Positions 52,777-62,047 of a stretch of 64,000 bases of DNA are shown here, piece after piece. Source of the stretch: Pseudarthrobacter sp. SSS035 (GTDB lineage Bacteria > Actinomycetota > Actinomycetes > Actinomycetales > Micrococcaceae); contig NZ_CP096882.1 in the NCBI RefSeq assembly GCF_023273875.1, positions 1,178,001 to 1,242,000 of the forward strand, read 5' to 3'. The notes beneath the pieces were generated by a model. The model ran no database searches and was not told where the DNA came from. It was given only the letters and a program-made list of their open reading frames with translations. The position numbers and the translations under genes are program-made. The first letter of the stretch is position 1. Every line of letters starts with the position of its first letter.

Positions 52777-54369
52777 GTGACCACTGATCTATCGGCTCCC
52801 CCGGCAGCGGGGGGCACGACGACGGCGGGCCGGGGCACCAGCCCCCGCCCGCCTTTCGGCGTTCCTGCGGTGTCCATCCTGGCAGTGCTGATCGCCTTGT
52901 TTTCCCTGGTACCCCTGGGCTACGTCGTGTACATGACGGCGACAACCGGGTGGGACGCCGCCGTCGAACTGATCTTCCGGCCGCGGGTGGGCGAGCTCCT
53001 GCTCAACACCGTGCTGCTGGTGGTGTTCACTGTTCCGCTGAGCCTCGTCCTGGGCGTGGGCGGTGCTTGGCTGGTGGAGCGGACCAAACTCCGCGGCCAC
53101 AAAATCTGGGCAGTGCTGCTGGCGGCACCGCTGGCCATCCCCGCGTTTGTGAACAGTTACGCGTGGGTCTCGGCGGTCCCGTCCCTGGCCGGGCTGGGCT
53201 CCGGGGTCCTCATCGCCACGCTTTCGTATTTCCCGCTGGTGTACATCCCCGCCGCGGCAACCCTCGGCCGCCTGGACCCTGCCATCGAACAGTCGGCTGC
53301 CTCACTGGGCCTCGGCAACTGGCGGGTCTTTTTCCGGGTTGTTCTCCCCCAGCTCAGGGTCGCCATGACCGGCGGCGCCCTCCTGGTGTCCCTGCACCTG
53401 CTCGCTGAATACGGTGCGTTCGCGATGATCCGGTTCGACACGTTCACCACCGCGATCATGGTCCAGTACCAGTCCACGTTCAACGGCACCGCCGGCAACA
53501 TGCTGGCCAGTGTTCTGGTGTTTTTCTGTCTGATCCTGCTGGTGGTGGAGGTCCGCGGCCGGGGCACGGCCCGCTATGCCCGCGTTGGATCCGGCGCCCA
53601 GGCCAGGGCCCTGCGCCTGCCGCTGCACGCGTACCAGGTCCCGGCGCAGCTGTCCCTGCTGGTCCTGACGGGACTGGCCTTCGGGTTGCCGGTGTTCTTC
53701 GTCCTGCGCTGGATCGTCGCGGGCGGTTCTGCAATCTGGGCGGCTGACGAGTTCGCTCCGGCCCTCCTGACCACGCTCGGCTACGGCCTGGCCGGCGCGG
53801 TGGTGACAACCGCCGTCGCATTCCCCATGGCATTCCTTGCCGTGCGGCACCCCAGCTGGTTCAGCAAGTCCCTGGAACTCTCCAACTACGTCACCAGTTC
53901 CCTGCCCGGGATTGTGGTGGGCCTCGCGTTCGTCACCGTCAGCATCCGGCTGGTCCCCGGTGTCTATCAAACAGCCGGAGTCCTGGTGGCCGCCTACGTC
54001 CTGCTGTTCCTGCCGCGGGCGCTGGTCACCCTCCGCGCCGGCCTGTCCCAAGCCCCCAAGGAACTCGACGAAGCTGCACAGTCCCTGGGCAAACCGCCGT
54101 TGCTGGCCTTCATCCGCGTCACGCTGCGGCTGACCGCTCCGGCGGCGGCGGGTGGCGCGGCCCTGGTGTTCCTGGCCATAGCCAACGAGCTCACCGCCAC
54201 GCTCCTGCTCTCCCCGAACGGGACCCGCACGCTTGCCACCGAGTTCTGGAGCAAGAGCAGCGAGATCGACTACGCCGGCGCCGCCCCCTACGCCTTGCTG
54301 ATGATCCTGCTCTCTGCACCCATGACTTATCTTCTCTTCCAGCAGTCCAAGAAAGTGGCCGGACAGTGA
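52777..54369 (+). CDS. fbpB: Iron(III) ABC transporter permease (FbpB type)
   Basis: 530 aa with about twelve helices in two tandem permease modules, each with an EAA-type loop (DPAIEQSAASLGLGNWRVFFRVVLPQL and PKELDEAAQSLGKPPLLAFIRVTL). GTG 52777 lies 4 bp after the upstream stop. N-terminal 20 residues are Ala/Gly/Thr-rich and cytoplasmic. Confidence 0.92.
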   Translation: MTTDLSAPPAAGGTTTAGRGTSPRPPFGVPAVSILAVLIALFSLVPLGYVVYMTATTGWDAAVELIFRPRVGELLLNTVLLVVFTVPLSLVLGVGGAWLVERTKLRGHKIWAVLLAAPLAIPAFVNSYAWVSAVPSLAGLGSGVLIATLSYFPLVYIPAAATLGRLDPAIEQSAASLGLGNWRVFFRVVLPQLRVAMTGGALLVSLHLLAEYGAFAMIRFDTFTTAIMVQYQSTFNGTAGNMLASVLVFFCLILLVVEVRGRGTARYARVGSGAQARALRLPLHAYQVPAQLSLLVLTGLAFGLPVFFVLRWIVAGGSAIWAADEFAPALLTTLGYGLAGAVVTTAVAFPMAFLAVRHPSWFSKSLELSNYVTSSLPGIVVGLAFVTVSIRLVPGVYQTAGVLVAAYVLLFLPRALVTLRAGLSQAPKELDEAAQSLGKPPLLAFIRVTLRLTAPAAAGGAALVFLAIANELTATLLLSPNGTRTLATEFWSKSSEIDYAGAAPYALLMILLSAPMTYLLFQQSKKVAGQ

Positions 54370-55532
54370 CCGAACAATCCCCCTCCAGGCTTCCGGAACC
54401 GCGGATCGCGCCGTCCGTGGCTCCCTCCACCAACAGCCACCTGCAGATTGCAGACGTCACCAAGAACTTTGCGTCCCAGGCCGTCCTCAGAGGCGTCAAC
54501 CTGTCCGTGGCCAAGGGGGGCACCACCGCCATTGTGGGGCCCTCCGGCTCGGGCAAAACCACCCTGCTGCGGCTGATCGCGGGCTTTGAACACCCAGCCA
54601 CCGGCAGCATCTCGCTCAACGGCACCAAGGTGGCGGGCGACGGCGTATGGTTGCCTGCGCACAGGCGCCAGGTGGGGTACGTGGCCCAGGACGGGGCGCT
54701 TTTCCCGCATCTGACGGTGGGCCAGAACATCGCGTTCGGCCTGGACACGGCCAAGCTGGCGGGTGGCCGCCGCGGGGCGGCGGGCCGGATCAGCGAGCTG
54801 CTGGACATGGTCTCGCTGGACGCCGCCATGGCCAAGCGGCGGCCACACCAGCTCTCCGGCGGTCAACAGCAACGTGTGGCCCTGGCCCGCGCCCTGGCCC
54901 GCGAGCCTGAACTGATGCTGCTGGACGAGCCCTTTTCCGCCTTGGACGCTGGCCTGCGCGTGGCCACCCGGAGGGCCGTGGCCAAGGTTCTCAACAAAGC
55001 CGGCGTCACCACCATCCTGGTCACCCACGACCAGGCCGAGGCCCTGTCCTTCGCGGACCAGGTGGCCGTGATGCGCGGCGGCAAGCTGGCCCAGATCGGC
55101 AACCCGTTTGTGGTTTACACCCGCCCCGCCGACCGCGCCACAGCGGAATTCCTGGGCGACGCCGTCATCCTGGACGCCTGGATGGAAGGCTCGCTGGCCA
55201 CGTGCTCACTGGGCGGAATTCCGGTGCGCCGCCCGCCTGCCCAGGGCCGGGTCCAGCTGATGCTGCGTCCGGAACAGATCCGCATTGCCGAGGATGGCCC
55301 CATCCGCGGCGTGGTGGTGGACACCGACTACTTCGGGCCGGAAACCACCGTGCGCCTCAAACTCTCTGTGCCACCAGAACTGGCCGACCGCACCGACCAC
55401 CGCTACCCCGGCGGCGGCGAAGTCATCACCATCCGCCACTGGAACGCCTCCATTGCCCGGCCGGGCATGGAACTCTGCCTGCGGGTGGTGGGCGAAGCCG
55501 TCGCCTTCCCGGTGGACCCCGCCTGTGATTGA
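54366..55532 (+). CDS. fbpC: Iron(III) ABC transporter ATPase (FbpC type)
   Basis: 388 aa from GTG 54366 overlapping the permease stop. Walker A GPSGSGKT at 58-65, signature LSGGQQ at 163-168, Walker B LLDEP at 185-189, switch LVTHDQAEALSFAD, then a TOBE-type domain (VQLMLRPEQIRIAEDG). The final codons and the stop TGA fall within a dispersed repeat (TGTGATTGAGCCCGTC), so the original 3' end may have been replaced. Confidence 0.92.
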   Translation: MTEQSPSRLPEPRIAPSVAPSTNSHLQIADVTKNFASQAVLRGVNLSVAKGGTTAIVGPSGSGKTTLLRLIAGFEHPATGSISLNGTKVAGDGVWLPAHRRQVGYVAQDGALFPHLTVGQNIAFGLDTAKLAGGRRGAAGRISELLDMVSLDAAMAKRRPHQLSGGQQQRVALARALAREPELMLLDEPFSALDAGLRVATRRAVAKVLNKAGVTTILVTHDQAEALSFADQVAVMRGGKLAQIGNPFVVYTRPADRATAEFLGDAVILDAWMEGSLATCSLGGIPVRRPPAQGRVQLMLRPEQIRIAEDGPIRGVVVDTDYFGPETTVRLKLSVPPELADRTDHRYPGGGEVITIRHWNASIARPGMELCLRVVGEAVAFPVDPACD

Positions 55533-55606
55533 GCCCGTCCCGCACCGGTGATTGAGCCCGTCGAAATCCGCCGGCAGTTCCCGGTGATTGAGCCTGTCGA
55601 AATCCG
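55523..55606 (+). repeat. Cluster of TTGAGCC repeats downstream of fbpC
   Basis: Three units in tandem: TGTGATTGAGCCCGTC (partial, includes the fbpC stop), GGTGATTGAGCCCGTCGAAA (55547-55566) and GGTGATTGAGCCTGTCGAAA (55583-55602). The same core occurs inside lhr and the FAD/Rieske gene. Confidence 0.8.
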
Positions 55607-55612
55607 ACCCTA

Positions 55613-56212
55613 TTAGCCTCCGGCGGGCTTCTTCTTCTGCGGATACGGTGCCTCGCCCCGGGCCAGCATCTCCACAAAGCCGGCGATTTTCCGTTCCCTC
55701 GTGGACGCCTGCTTCACGGAATTCGTCCGGTAAATCAGGGCATACCGGTTCACGGAGGTAAGGACGTCGAACATGGCCTGGGCAGCGGGGACGGCAGCGA
55801 TGGCGGCGGCCAGATCCGGCGGGACTTCCGCCGTCGCCTGCCCCACATAGGCCGCTTCCCAGCGCCCGTCCGCCTTGGCGGCGTCGACCGCCGCGCGGCC
55901 GGCTGCAGTCATCCGGCCGGCAGACTCGAGCTTCCCGATGCGGTCCACATTCCGCGCCGACCAGACGCTCTTCGGGCCGCGGCGGGTCATCCGCTGGAAG
56001 GAGCTGTCGTCGTCGCGCCGTTTGCCCTGCCCGTCGATCCAGCCAAAGCACAGCGCCTCCTGCAGCGCGGCTTCGTAGTCCAGTTCAGTGGTGTTGCCGC
56101 CCTTCTTATGCAGCACCAGCCACACGCCGGGGCTCGTGGCATGGTGCTGTTCCAGCCATAGCCGCCACTCCGCCGCGTCCGCTACCAGCAGTTCCTCGAG
56201 TTCGATGGCCAT
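55613..56212 (-). CDS. YdeI/OmpD-associated-like protein
   Basis: 199 aa. Family pattern: WRLWLEQHHATSPGVWLVLHKKGGNTTELDYEAALQEALCFGWIDGQGKRRDD, then SFQRMTRRGPKSVWSARNVDRIGKLE and a Lys/Arg-rich C-terminus. YdeI-type proteins have no established enzyme activity. ATG 56212 is supported by the family N-terminus. Stop lies 7 bp from the repeat cluster. Confidence 0.82.
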   Translation of the reverse strand: MAIELEELLVADAAEWRLWLEQHHATSPGVWLVLHKKGGNTTELDYEAALQEALCFGWIDGQGKRRDDDSSFQRMTRRGPKSVWSARNVDRIGKLESAGRMTAAGRAAVDAAKADGRWEAAYVGQATAEVPPDLAAAIAAVPAAQAMFDVLTSVNRYALIYRTNSVKQASTRERKIAGFVEMLARGEAPYPQKKKPAGG

Positions 56213-56289
56213 GGCACTATTCTGCCCGCCTTCTGCAGGAAGTGGCATGATGGCGGTAGCCGACCTGTCCTGGTTTCGAGGAGGAACCA

Positions 56290-57054
56290 ATGCTGCGTGT
56301 CAGACCCGTCCATTTCACCTCCCTGCCGGACAGTTGGGAACAGCTCCTGACTGCCCTGGGCCTGGCCAAGACCGTCGATGACGGCCCGTGGCGGGAGTTC
56401 GACGCCGGTTCCGGCCGGCTGGCCCTGCATGTGGCCGACGCCGGCGCCACGGACGACGGCACCACTGCCTTGGGCGTGGAGGTGGGCGATCTGGCGGAAT
56501 TCGCCCGGCGCACCGCCCTGGCCGCGGAGGAATCCGGGAACACGGTCGCCGAGCTCATCGCCGCCGACCACGGCGAGTCGTGCCGCATCACCGGCCGGGA
56601 CGGCTTCAGCTTCCTGGCGGACAAAGGCGCCCGGGAGGCGAACGCGGCTGACGCTGATCCGGCGCTGACCGTCGTCGGGGTCTGGTTTACGGAGGATCCC
56701 GGCGCCGCCGCCGTGACGCTGCAGGACATCGGCGCCAGGTTCCGCCCCGTCCCGGACGCCGACGAAACCGCCGACTTTACCGCCAAGAACGGCGGGGTGC
56801 TGATGGTGCGGCCGGCATCGGGGCCGCCGCGGTCCGGCCTGGGATTTGAGTACGACGGCGATCTGGGCGCCTTGCGCGACCGGCTCACCGCCGCCGGGCT
56901 GGACGTCAGCGAAACCGAGGAAGCCTTCGGCCGGACCCTGCACGTGGCCAACCCCGACGCCGCCTCAGGAGCCGCAAGCCCCGCCCCGGAAGACACCGCA
57001 GCACCGCATGTCCCGCCCACCCTGTGGATCTCACAGCGCCGCGCCGCGCCGTGA
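56290..57054 (+). CDS. VOC-superfamily (glyoxalase-like) protein
   Basis: 254 aa, two or more beta-alpha-beta-beta-beta modules: VRPVHFTSLPDSWEQLLTALGLAK at the start and a second half with GVWFTEDPGAAAVTLQDIGARFRPV and a third-like stretch LGFEYDGDLGALRDRLTAAG. Metal-binding His/Glu are not obvious, so catalytic activity is doubtful. GAGGAGG precedes ATG 56290. Divergent from the YdeI gene. Confidence 0.75.
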   Translation: MLRVRPVHFTSLPDSWEQLLTALGLAKTVDDGPWREFDAGSGRLALHVADAGATDDGTTALGVEVGDLAEFARRTALAAEESGNTVAELIAADHGESCRITGRDGFSFLADKGAREANAADADPALTVVGVWFTEDPGAAAVTLQDIGARFRPVPDADETADFTAKNGGVLMVRPASGPPRSGLGFEYDGDLGALRDRLTAAGLDVSETEEAFGRTLHVANPDAASGAASPAPEDTAAPHVPPTLWISQRRAAP

Positions 57055-57202
57055 TCCGCTCTTAAGGCGAGCCCGGTCCGGGCGTGAACTGGCCCGAATA
57101 TGGGCCGGCCGAGGGGTGAGATTCCGGCGCTTTGGACGAGGCTTTACGCTGATAGCTCACCTCCCAGCGGTCCTCAGCCGTCCGATGGGGTAGAACTTAA
57201 CC

Positions 57203-57742
57203 ATGAACGTTCGCACTCCTGACCCCAATCCCGGCTGGCTCTCCGAAGAAGACCTCTTTGAGGCCCGCGGGAGGCTCCCCATGATCTATGTGGAGGCCGT
57301 GCCGGTGAGGCTGGATCCGCTGGGTTTTGTGAACGAGGTCGGCACGCTGCTCCAGGCCGACGAGGACGGGAACATGATCCGGTCGCTGGTATCGGGCCGC
57401 GTGATCTACCGCGAGACCATCCGCGCCGCACTCCTGCGCCATATGGAAAAGGACCTGGGGCCGCTCGCCTTTCCGCAGCTCCCCATCAGCCCGGTCCCCT
57501 TCACGGTGGCCGAGTACTTCCCGGCCCCGTCCCAGACCGGCTTCACCGATGACCGCCAACACGCCGTGTCCCTGGCGTATGTCATTCCCGTGACCGGCGA
57601 ATGCGAACCCCGCCAGGACGCCCTGGAACTGACCTGGATGACCCCGGCGGAAGTGCTAAGCCCCGACGTCCAGCTCGAATTCAGCGGCGGCCGCGGCGCC
57701 CTGGTCCGCCAGGCGCTGGCCTTTGCGGGCGTGGGTCACTGA
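57203..57742 (+). CDS. NUDIX-like (DUF4916) protein
   Basis: 179 aa. The pattern PMIYVEAVPVRLDPLGFVNEVGTLLQAD ... SGRVIYRETIRAALLRHMEKDLGPLAFP fits DUF4916 NUDIX-like proteins, in which the usual Nudix box (GX5EX7REUXEEXGU) is degenerate: here RETIRAALLRHMEKDLG. Hydrolase activity is therefore uncertain. TAGAAC at 57191-57196 lies 7 bases before the ATG, allowing a leaderless transcript. Confidence 0.75.
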   Translation: MNVRTPDPNPGWLSEEDLFEARGRLPMIYVEAVPVRLDPLGFVNEVGTLLQADEDGNMIRSLVSGRVIYRETIRAALLRHMEKDLGPLAFPQLPISPVPFTVAEYFPAPSQTGFTDDRQHAVSLAYVIPVTGECEPRQDALELTWMTPAEVLSPDVQLEFSGGRGALVRQALAFAGVGH

Positions 57743-57828
57743 CGCCCGCGGGTTCCCCGGCGTCCCCGACTTCCGGGGCCCCGCTTTGTAGACTGTAGGG
57801 CGGACCGCAAGAGAACTTAAGGACTCCC

Positions 57829-58881
57829 ATGACCGAAACCCCAGCCGCCAGGCACTACAGCGAACAGCAGGCTGGATCTCTGACCACCGGCGATCAGCTC
57901 CTCCTCCCCGACGGTGAACGCACCGCCGAAATCCAGCACGTGGAGTTTGAACCGGATGATTTCGGGACCCCTGCGGTGGTCCTGGCAAACCTCACCGGCG
58001 GCGGCACCCTCCGCATCGCAGCCGGCTCCACCGTAAAGATCCTGGACACAACAGTCCGGGTCATCACGGTTCCGGACACCACAGTTCAGGACACCCCCGT
58101 TCAGGACACAACGCCCGACGCCGTCACGCAGCTTACGGTCGCGGCGCAACCCCCTGCCGAACAACCCCAGCACACCGGCGAAGCGGGGGCAGCCCCGGCG
58201 GCTCCCGCCGTCGTCGTACCTCCCCCGCCGGCCATCCCGCCCGCGGTGAGCGGCCCGTCCGCGGAAGAACTGGCGCTGATTCCGGCGCCGCAGGGCACAC
58301 CCGAAGCGGTGGTGGAGGCTGCCGCGGAAGCCCACCCGGACGCCGTTGGGGTGCTGCTGCTGGCGGACAAGCTGGCCAAGGGCATCAACTTCAAGTCCGG
58401 CAGCTGCCTCAAGGACCTCAGCGACCTCGCCCACGAGCTGTTCATCACGCTCAAGGATCCGGACGGGGCGCTCACCGTGGCGGACCTGCTCAACGTCCTC
58501 CCGTTCGACGGCAACCCGGGCCGCTGGGCGTCCGTGGAGGCGTCGCTGGCGTTGTCCAGCTTCATCTGCCGCCAGGACCGGCAGGAGGAGCGCGCCGACG
58601 TCTATGAAAAGCTGCTGCGTTTGCCGGAAAACCAGGAAACGGACCCGTTCAAGGCGCGGATGAACGCCAAGGTGCGCCAGCGTTCGCTGAACGAACCCAA
58701 CCTGTACGACAAAGAGATCTTCCGCTCGATCGACAACTCCAACCACGAGGCCGAGCGGGAGTGGCGGCTGCTGCGCCTCGAATCCCTGCTGTTCCTGCGC
58801 GCACACGGCGGGTCCGAGACGATCGGCGTCGGCGAACTCCAGCGCCGGATCAGCAACGAACTCGAGGCCGTCCGGGCCTAA
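57829..58881 (+). CDS. Hypothetical protein with Pro/Thr linker (DUF6707-like C-terminus)
   Basis: 350 aa: a beta-rich N-terminus (QLLLPDGERTAEIQHVEFEPDDFG), a flexible Thr/Val/Asp then Ala/Pro-rich linker at about 80-145 that includes short repeats (TVQDTPVQDTTPD), and a helical C-terminal half (LLLADKLAKGINFKSGSCLKDLSDLAHELF ... DNSNHEAEREWRLLRLESLLFLRAHGG). The family name DUF6707 is a guess from memory. AAGGA upstream and TAGACT as a -10 candidate. Confidence 0.65.
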   Translation: MTETPAARHYSEQQAGSLTTGDQLLLPDGERTAEIQHVEFEPDDFGTPAVVLANLTGGGTLRIAAGSTVKILDTTVRVITVPDTTVQDTPVQDTTPDAVTQLTVAAQPPAEQPQHTGEAGAAPAAPAVVVPPPPAIPPAVSGPSAEELALIPAPQGTPEAVVEAAAEAHPDAVGVLLLADKLAKGINFKSGSCLKDLSDLAHELFITLKDPDGALTVADLLNVLPFDGNPGRWASVEASLALSSFICRQDRQEERADVYEKLLRLPENQETDPFKARMNAKVRQRSLNEPNLYDKEIFRSIDNSNHEAEREWRLLRLESLLFLRAHGGSETIGVGELQRRISNELEAVRA

Positions 58882-58942
58882 GCCGTCGGGGTGGGGGAAT
58901 TGCCCCCTACCCGGGGCTGCGCCGGGGTTGTAGATTCGGGCT

Positions 58943-59668
58943 ATGACGAACAATCTGAGCGTGGTGATAAATGCTGATGCGCCGCAGGTCTGGACCATGC
59001 TGCGTGAACCGGCCAAAGTTGCCCAGTGGCACGGCTGGGAGGCTGACGAACTGGCGGATGAGATTGACGGGATCTACTTCAGCAGCAACGTCGTTGAAGC
59101 CCCGGACCACACCAGCCTGACCACCAACGGCGGCGACGTTTTCGACTTGAAACCGGTGTCCGCCGGGACGCTGGTCAGTGTCACGCGGGCAGCCCTGGAC
59201 CACAACTCCGAGTGGGCGGCCTGGGACGAGGACATCACCCAGGGCTGGCTGACGTTCCTGCAGCAACTCCGCTTCGCGCTGGAACACCACCCGCACGGCA
59301 AGCGGCACACGTTGTTCTTCGAATTTCCCAACGAGCCGGCTTCCGCCATCGAAAAGCTGGGCTTGTCGGACGTGCCTGCGCCGGGTGAGACGTACGGGCT
59401 GAAGCTGTCCACAGGGGAGGAGATCACCGGGAAGGTCTGGTTCCGCAGCAACCACCAGGTAGGGCTCACCGTCCACAGCTATGCAGAGCACGGCGACGGC
59501 CTGCTGATCGTGGCGGACCAGCCAGTCATTGAAGGTGTGAGGCCCCACGGCGGCGCCATGGCGATCGCCTCGACGTTCGATCTGGGTGCCCACAAAAAGG
59601 ACTCCATCCATTCGCTCTGGGACAGTTGGCGGGCTGAGAACTACCCCACATCGGAAGCGGCCCACTGA
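58943..59668 (+). CDS. SRPBCC (START-like) domain protein
   Basis: 241 aa. Helix-grip fold indicated by MTNNLSVVINADAPQVWTMLREPAKVAQWHGWEADEL and FLQQLRFALEHHPHGKRHTLFFE. The C-terminal half repeats a second domain-like segment. Ligand unknown. A TAGATT box at 58931-58936 places the transcript start close to the ATG. A small GC hairpin (58892-58907) separates it from the previous gene. Confidence 0.75.
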   Translation: MTNNLSVVINADAPQVWTMLREPAKVAQWHGWEADELADEIDGIYFSSNVVEAPDHTSLTTNGGDVFDLKPVSAGTLVSVTRAALDHNSEWAAWDEDITQGWLTFLQQLRFALEHHPHGKRHTLFFEFPNEPASAIEKLGLSDVPAPGETYGLKLSTGEEITGKVWFRSNHQVGLTVHSYAEHGDGLLIVADQPVIEGVRPHGGAMAIASTFDLGAHKKDSIHSLWDSWRAENYPTSEAAH

Positions 59669-59701
59669 GGGATCGGCGGCGTTTGCTGGCACACTGGAAC
59701 C

Positions 59702-61048
59702 GTGCCAGCCAACCCCGCCCCCGCGCCATCCGTCTCCGTTTCGGCCGCCACAGCTGATCCCGTCGCACCGGCGGCCGGCTCCGCCGCTGCAGCCGACCAG
59801 TCGCAGTTCTCCTTCACCGTTGGCACCCGGTTTGCTGACAGCTGTGCGCCGTCGGCTGCGCAGGCAGCTGCCAACGGCGGCGAATTCCTGGGCCGCACGG
59901 GGACCATCACCACTCCGCATGGCGAGATCCGCACCCCGGCGTTCATCGCCGTCGGGACCAAGGCCACGGTGAAGTCCGTCCTGCCGGAATCCATGGCGGA
60001 CCTCGGTGCGCAGGCGCTCCTGGCCAACGCCTACCACCTATACCTCCAGCCCGGGGCGGACATCCTGGACGAGGCCGGCGGGCTGGGCGCGTTTATGAAC
60101 TGGTCCGGGCCGACGTTCACGGATTCCGGCGGGTTCCAGGTGATGAGCCTGGGGTCCGGGTTCAAGAAGGTCATCGACATGAAGTCGGTGGACACCTCCG
60201 GACCGGACGACGCCGTGGCTCCGGGCAAGGAACGCCTGGCGCATATTGACGACGACGGTGTCTGGTTCAAATCGCATCTCAACGGCGACCGCCACCGGTT
60301 CTCCCCCGAAATTTCGATGCAGGTCCAGCACCAGATCGGCGCGGACATCACGTTCGCGTTCGACGAGCTGACCACGCTGCAGAACTCCCGCGGCTACCAG
60401 GAGGAATCGCTCGAGCGCACGCGGCTGTGGGCCCTGCGCTGCCTGGAGGAGCATTTCCGGCTGACCACGTCCCGAGTGGGGAAGCCGTACCAGGCCCTCT
60501 TTGGCGTGATCCAGGGTGCCCAGTATGAGGACCTGCGCCGGAAAGCCTGCCGGGACCTTGGCGCCATGGACTTCGACGGCTACGGCATCGGCGGGGCGCT
60601 GGAGAAGGAAAACCTGGGCACGATTGTGCGCTGGTGCAACGAGGAGCTGCCGGAGGACAAGCCGCGGCACCTGCTGGGCATCTCCGAGCCGGACGATATC
60701 TTCACCGCGATCGAGAACGGCGCGGATACCTTCGACTGTGTGTCCCCCACCCGCGTTGCCCGCAACTCCGCGTTCTACACGCCAGCCGGCCGCTTCAACC
60801 TCTCCGGCGCCAAGTACAAGCGCGACTTCGGCCCGCTCCAGGACGGCTGCGACTGCTACGCCTGCGCCAACTACTCGCGGGCCTACATCCACCACCTGTT
60901 CAAGGCCAAGGAGATGGTCTCGGCCACCCTAATCTCCATCCACAACGAGCGCTTCGTAGTGAAGATGGTGGACGATGCCCGGCTGGCCATCGAGTCTGGC
61001 CGTTTCTTCGAGTTCAAGGCCGAGACCCTGGCGCAGTACTACCGCTAA
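59702..61048 (+). CDS. tgt: tRNA-guanine transglycosylase
   Basis: Exchanges guanine 34 of GUN-anticodon tRNAs for queuine or preQ1. 448 aa with a dispensable-looking Ala/Pro N-terminal extension of about 60 residues before GRTGTITTPHGEIRTPAFIAVGTKATVK. Catalytic Asp141 in TFTDSGGFQVMSLG; zinc site C-x-C-x2-C in DCDCYACANYSRAYIHH. GTG 59702 is the only plausible start before the domain. A queuosine precursor transporter gene is convergent downstream. Confidence 0.93.
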   Translation: MPANPAPAPSVSVSAATADPVAPAAGSAAAADQSQFSFTVGTRFADSCAPSAAQAAANGGEFLGRTGTITTPHGEIRTPAFIAVGTKATVKSVLPESMADLGAQALLANAYHLYLQPGADILDEAGGLGAFMNWSGPTFTDSGGFQVMSLGSGFKKVIDMKSVDTSGPDDAVAPGKERLAHIDDDGVWFKSHLNGDRHRFSPEISMQVQHQIGADITFAFDELTTLQNSRGYQEESLERTRLWALRCLEEHFRLTTSRVGKPYQALFGVIQGAQYEDLRRKACRDLGAMDFDGYGIGGALEKENLGTIVRWCNEELPEDKPRHLLGISEPDDIFTAIENGADTFDCVSPTRVARNSAFYTPAGRFNLSGAKYKRDFGPLQDGCDCYACANYSRAYIHHLFKAKEMVSATLISIHNERFVVKMVDDARLAIESGRFFEFKAETLAQYYR

Positions 61049-61109
61049 GCGCCGGCCCGGCTCGCTGCCCGCTCGCCTTCCCTGCGTCCCGCCGTCGTCC
61101 TCCGCGCCG

Positions 61110-61173
61110 TTTCGAGGGTTCCCTGCCCACTCGATGACTGCGAACATCGTCTGCGCAGGGAACCGTCGAAATG
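61110..61173. repeat. Dispersed palindromic element, copy B
   Basis: Shares the 3' arm (CATCGTCTGCGCAGGGAACC at 61145-61164) with copy A at 24908. Outer stem TTTCGA-G-GGTTCCCTGC / GCAGGGAACC-G-TCGAAA is intact; the inner left arm has diverged. Located between the convergent tgt and transporter genes. Confidence 0.8.
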
Positions 61174-61192
61174 GCGGCCCGGGGATGGCCGC

Positions 61193-61921
61193 TCAGACCC
61201 CGTAGCTCGGTTCGCGCTTCTTGATCCAGCCGATCACGAGGGACGTCACCGGCACAAACAGGAACTCCACCAGCGTCTTGTAAACAAAGCCCACCACCAC
61301 GTAGTTCAGGAACGTGCCGAAGTCCGTGATGCCGATGACGGAGGCGGCGATGCTGCAGAAAATCAGGGTGTCCACGAACTCGCCGGCGCCGGAGGAACCC
61401 ATCAGCCGCGCCCAGAGGGACTTCTCCCCGGAGCGGGCCTTCATCTTCACCAGGATCCACGAGTTAATGGTCTGGCCGGCCAGGAATGCCAACAGCGAGG
61501 CGAGCACAATCTGCGGCACCGGACCAAGGGCCCCCTCAAGGGCGGCCTGCTTGGACGTGCCGAACTCGTCATCAAAGCCGGGCAGGGCGATGATCACCCA
61601 GTAGCAAACAGAGGCGAAGACGGACAGTGCGAAGGTGGTGAAAATGGCCTTGCGCGCCACCTTGAAACCGTAGACCTCGCTGATGACGTCGCCCAGGATG
61701 TAGGCGAGCGGGAACAGGAAAAACCCGCCGTCCGTGATGATCGGACCGATCGCGACGCCCTTGGACGCCCCGATGTTGGACAGGATCAGCACCACGGCCA
61801 TAAACGCCAGCATGATGCCGAAGTACGGCGAACCGATTGATGCGAATTTCGGCGCCGTCCGGGCGGAGTCGGCGATGGGCTGGGCGTCAGGGCCTGAGGG
61901 GGAAGGCATGGGGGATTCCAT
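61193..61921 (-). CDS. Queuosine precursor transporter (YhhQ/VUT family)
   Basis: 242 aa with about six helices. Family features: IGSPYFGIMLAFMAVVLILSNIGASKG at the first helix, FFLFPLAYILGDVISEVYGFKVARK, GQTINSWILVKMKARSGEKSLWAR and FCSIAASVIGITDFG. YhhQ imports queuine-type bases. Convergent with tgt, so the cell probably salvages rather than makes queuosine; no que biosynthesis gene is nearby. ATG 61909 is an alternative start. Confidence 0.88.
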   Translation of the reverse strand: MESPMPSPSGPDAQPIADSARTAPKFASIGSPYFGIMLAFMAVVLILSNIGASKGVAIGPIITDGGFFLFPLAYILGDVISEVYGFKVARKAIFTTFALSVFASVCYWVIIALPGFDDEFGTSKQAALEGALGPVPQIVLASLLAFLAGQTINSWILVKMKARSGEKSLWARLMGSSGAGEFVDTLIFCSIAASVIGITDFGTFLNYVVVGFVYKTLVEFLFVPVTSLVIGWIKKREPSYGV

Positions 61922-62047
61922 TCGTAGTGGTTCGCTCGGCGTACGGTTCGCGCAACGAAAGTTGTGCGGGACGCCGGCTGTATTAGCACTGTCACGACAT
62001 TCTCCCACTGAACAATAGGGCCCGACGCCGGATGGCAGGATAGTGCC

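Noticed and set aside
61922..62047. Possible preQ1 riboswitch upstream of the queuosine transporter
   Set aside because: A small stem with GAAA loop is present but the conserved preQ1 core is not recognisable.
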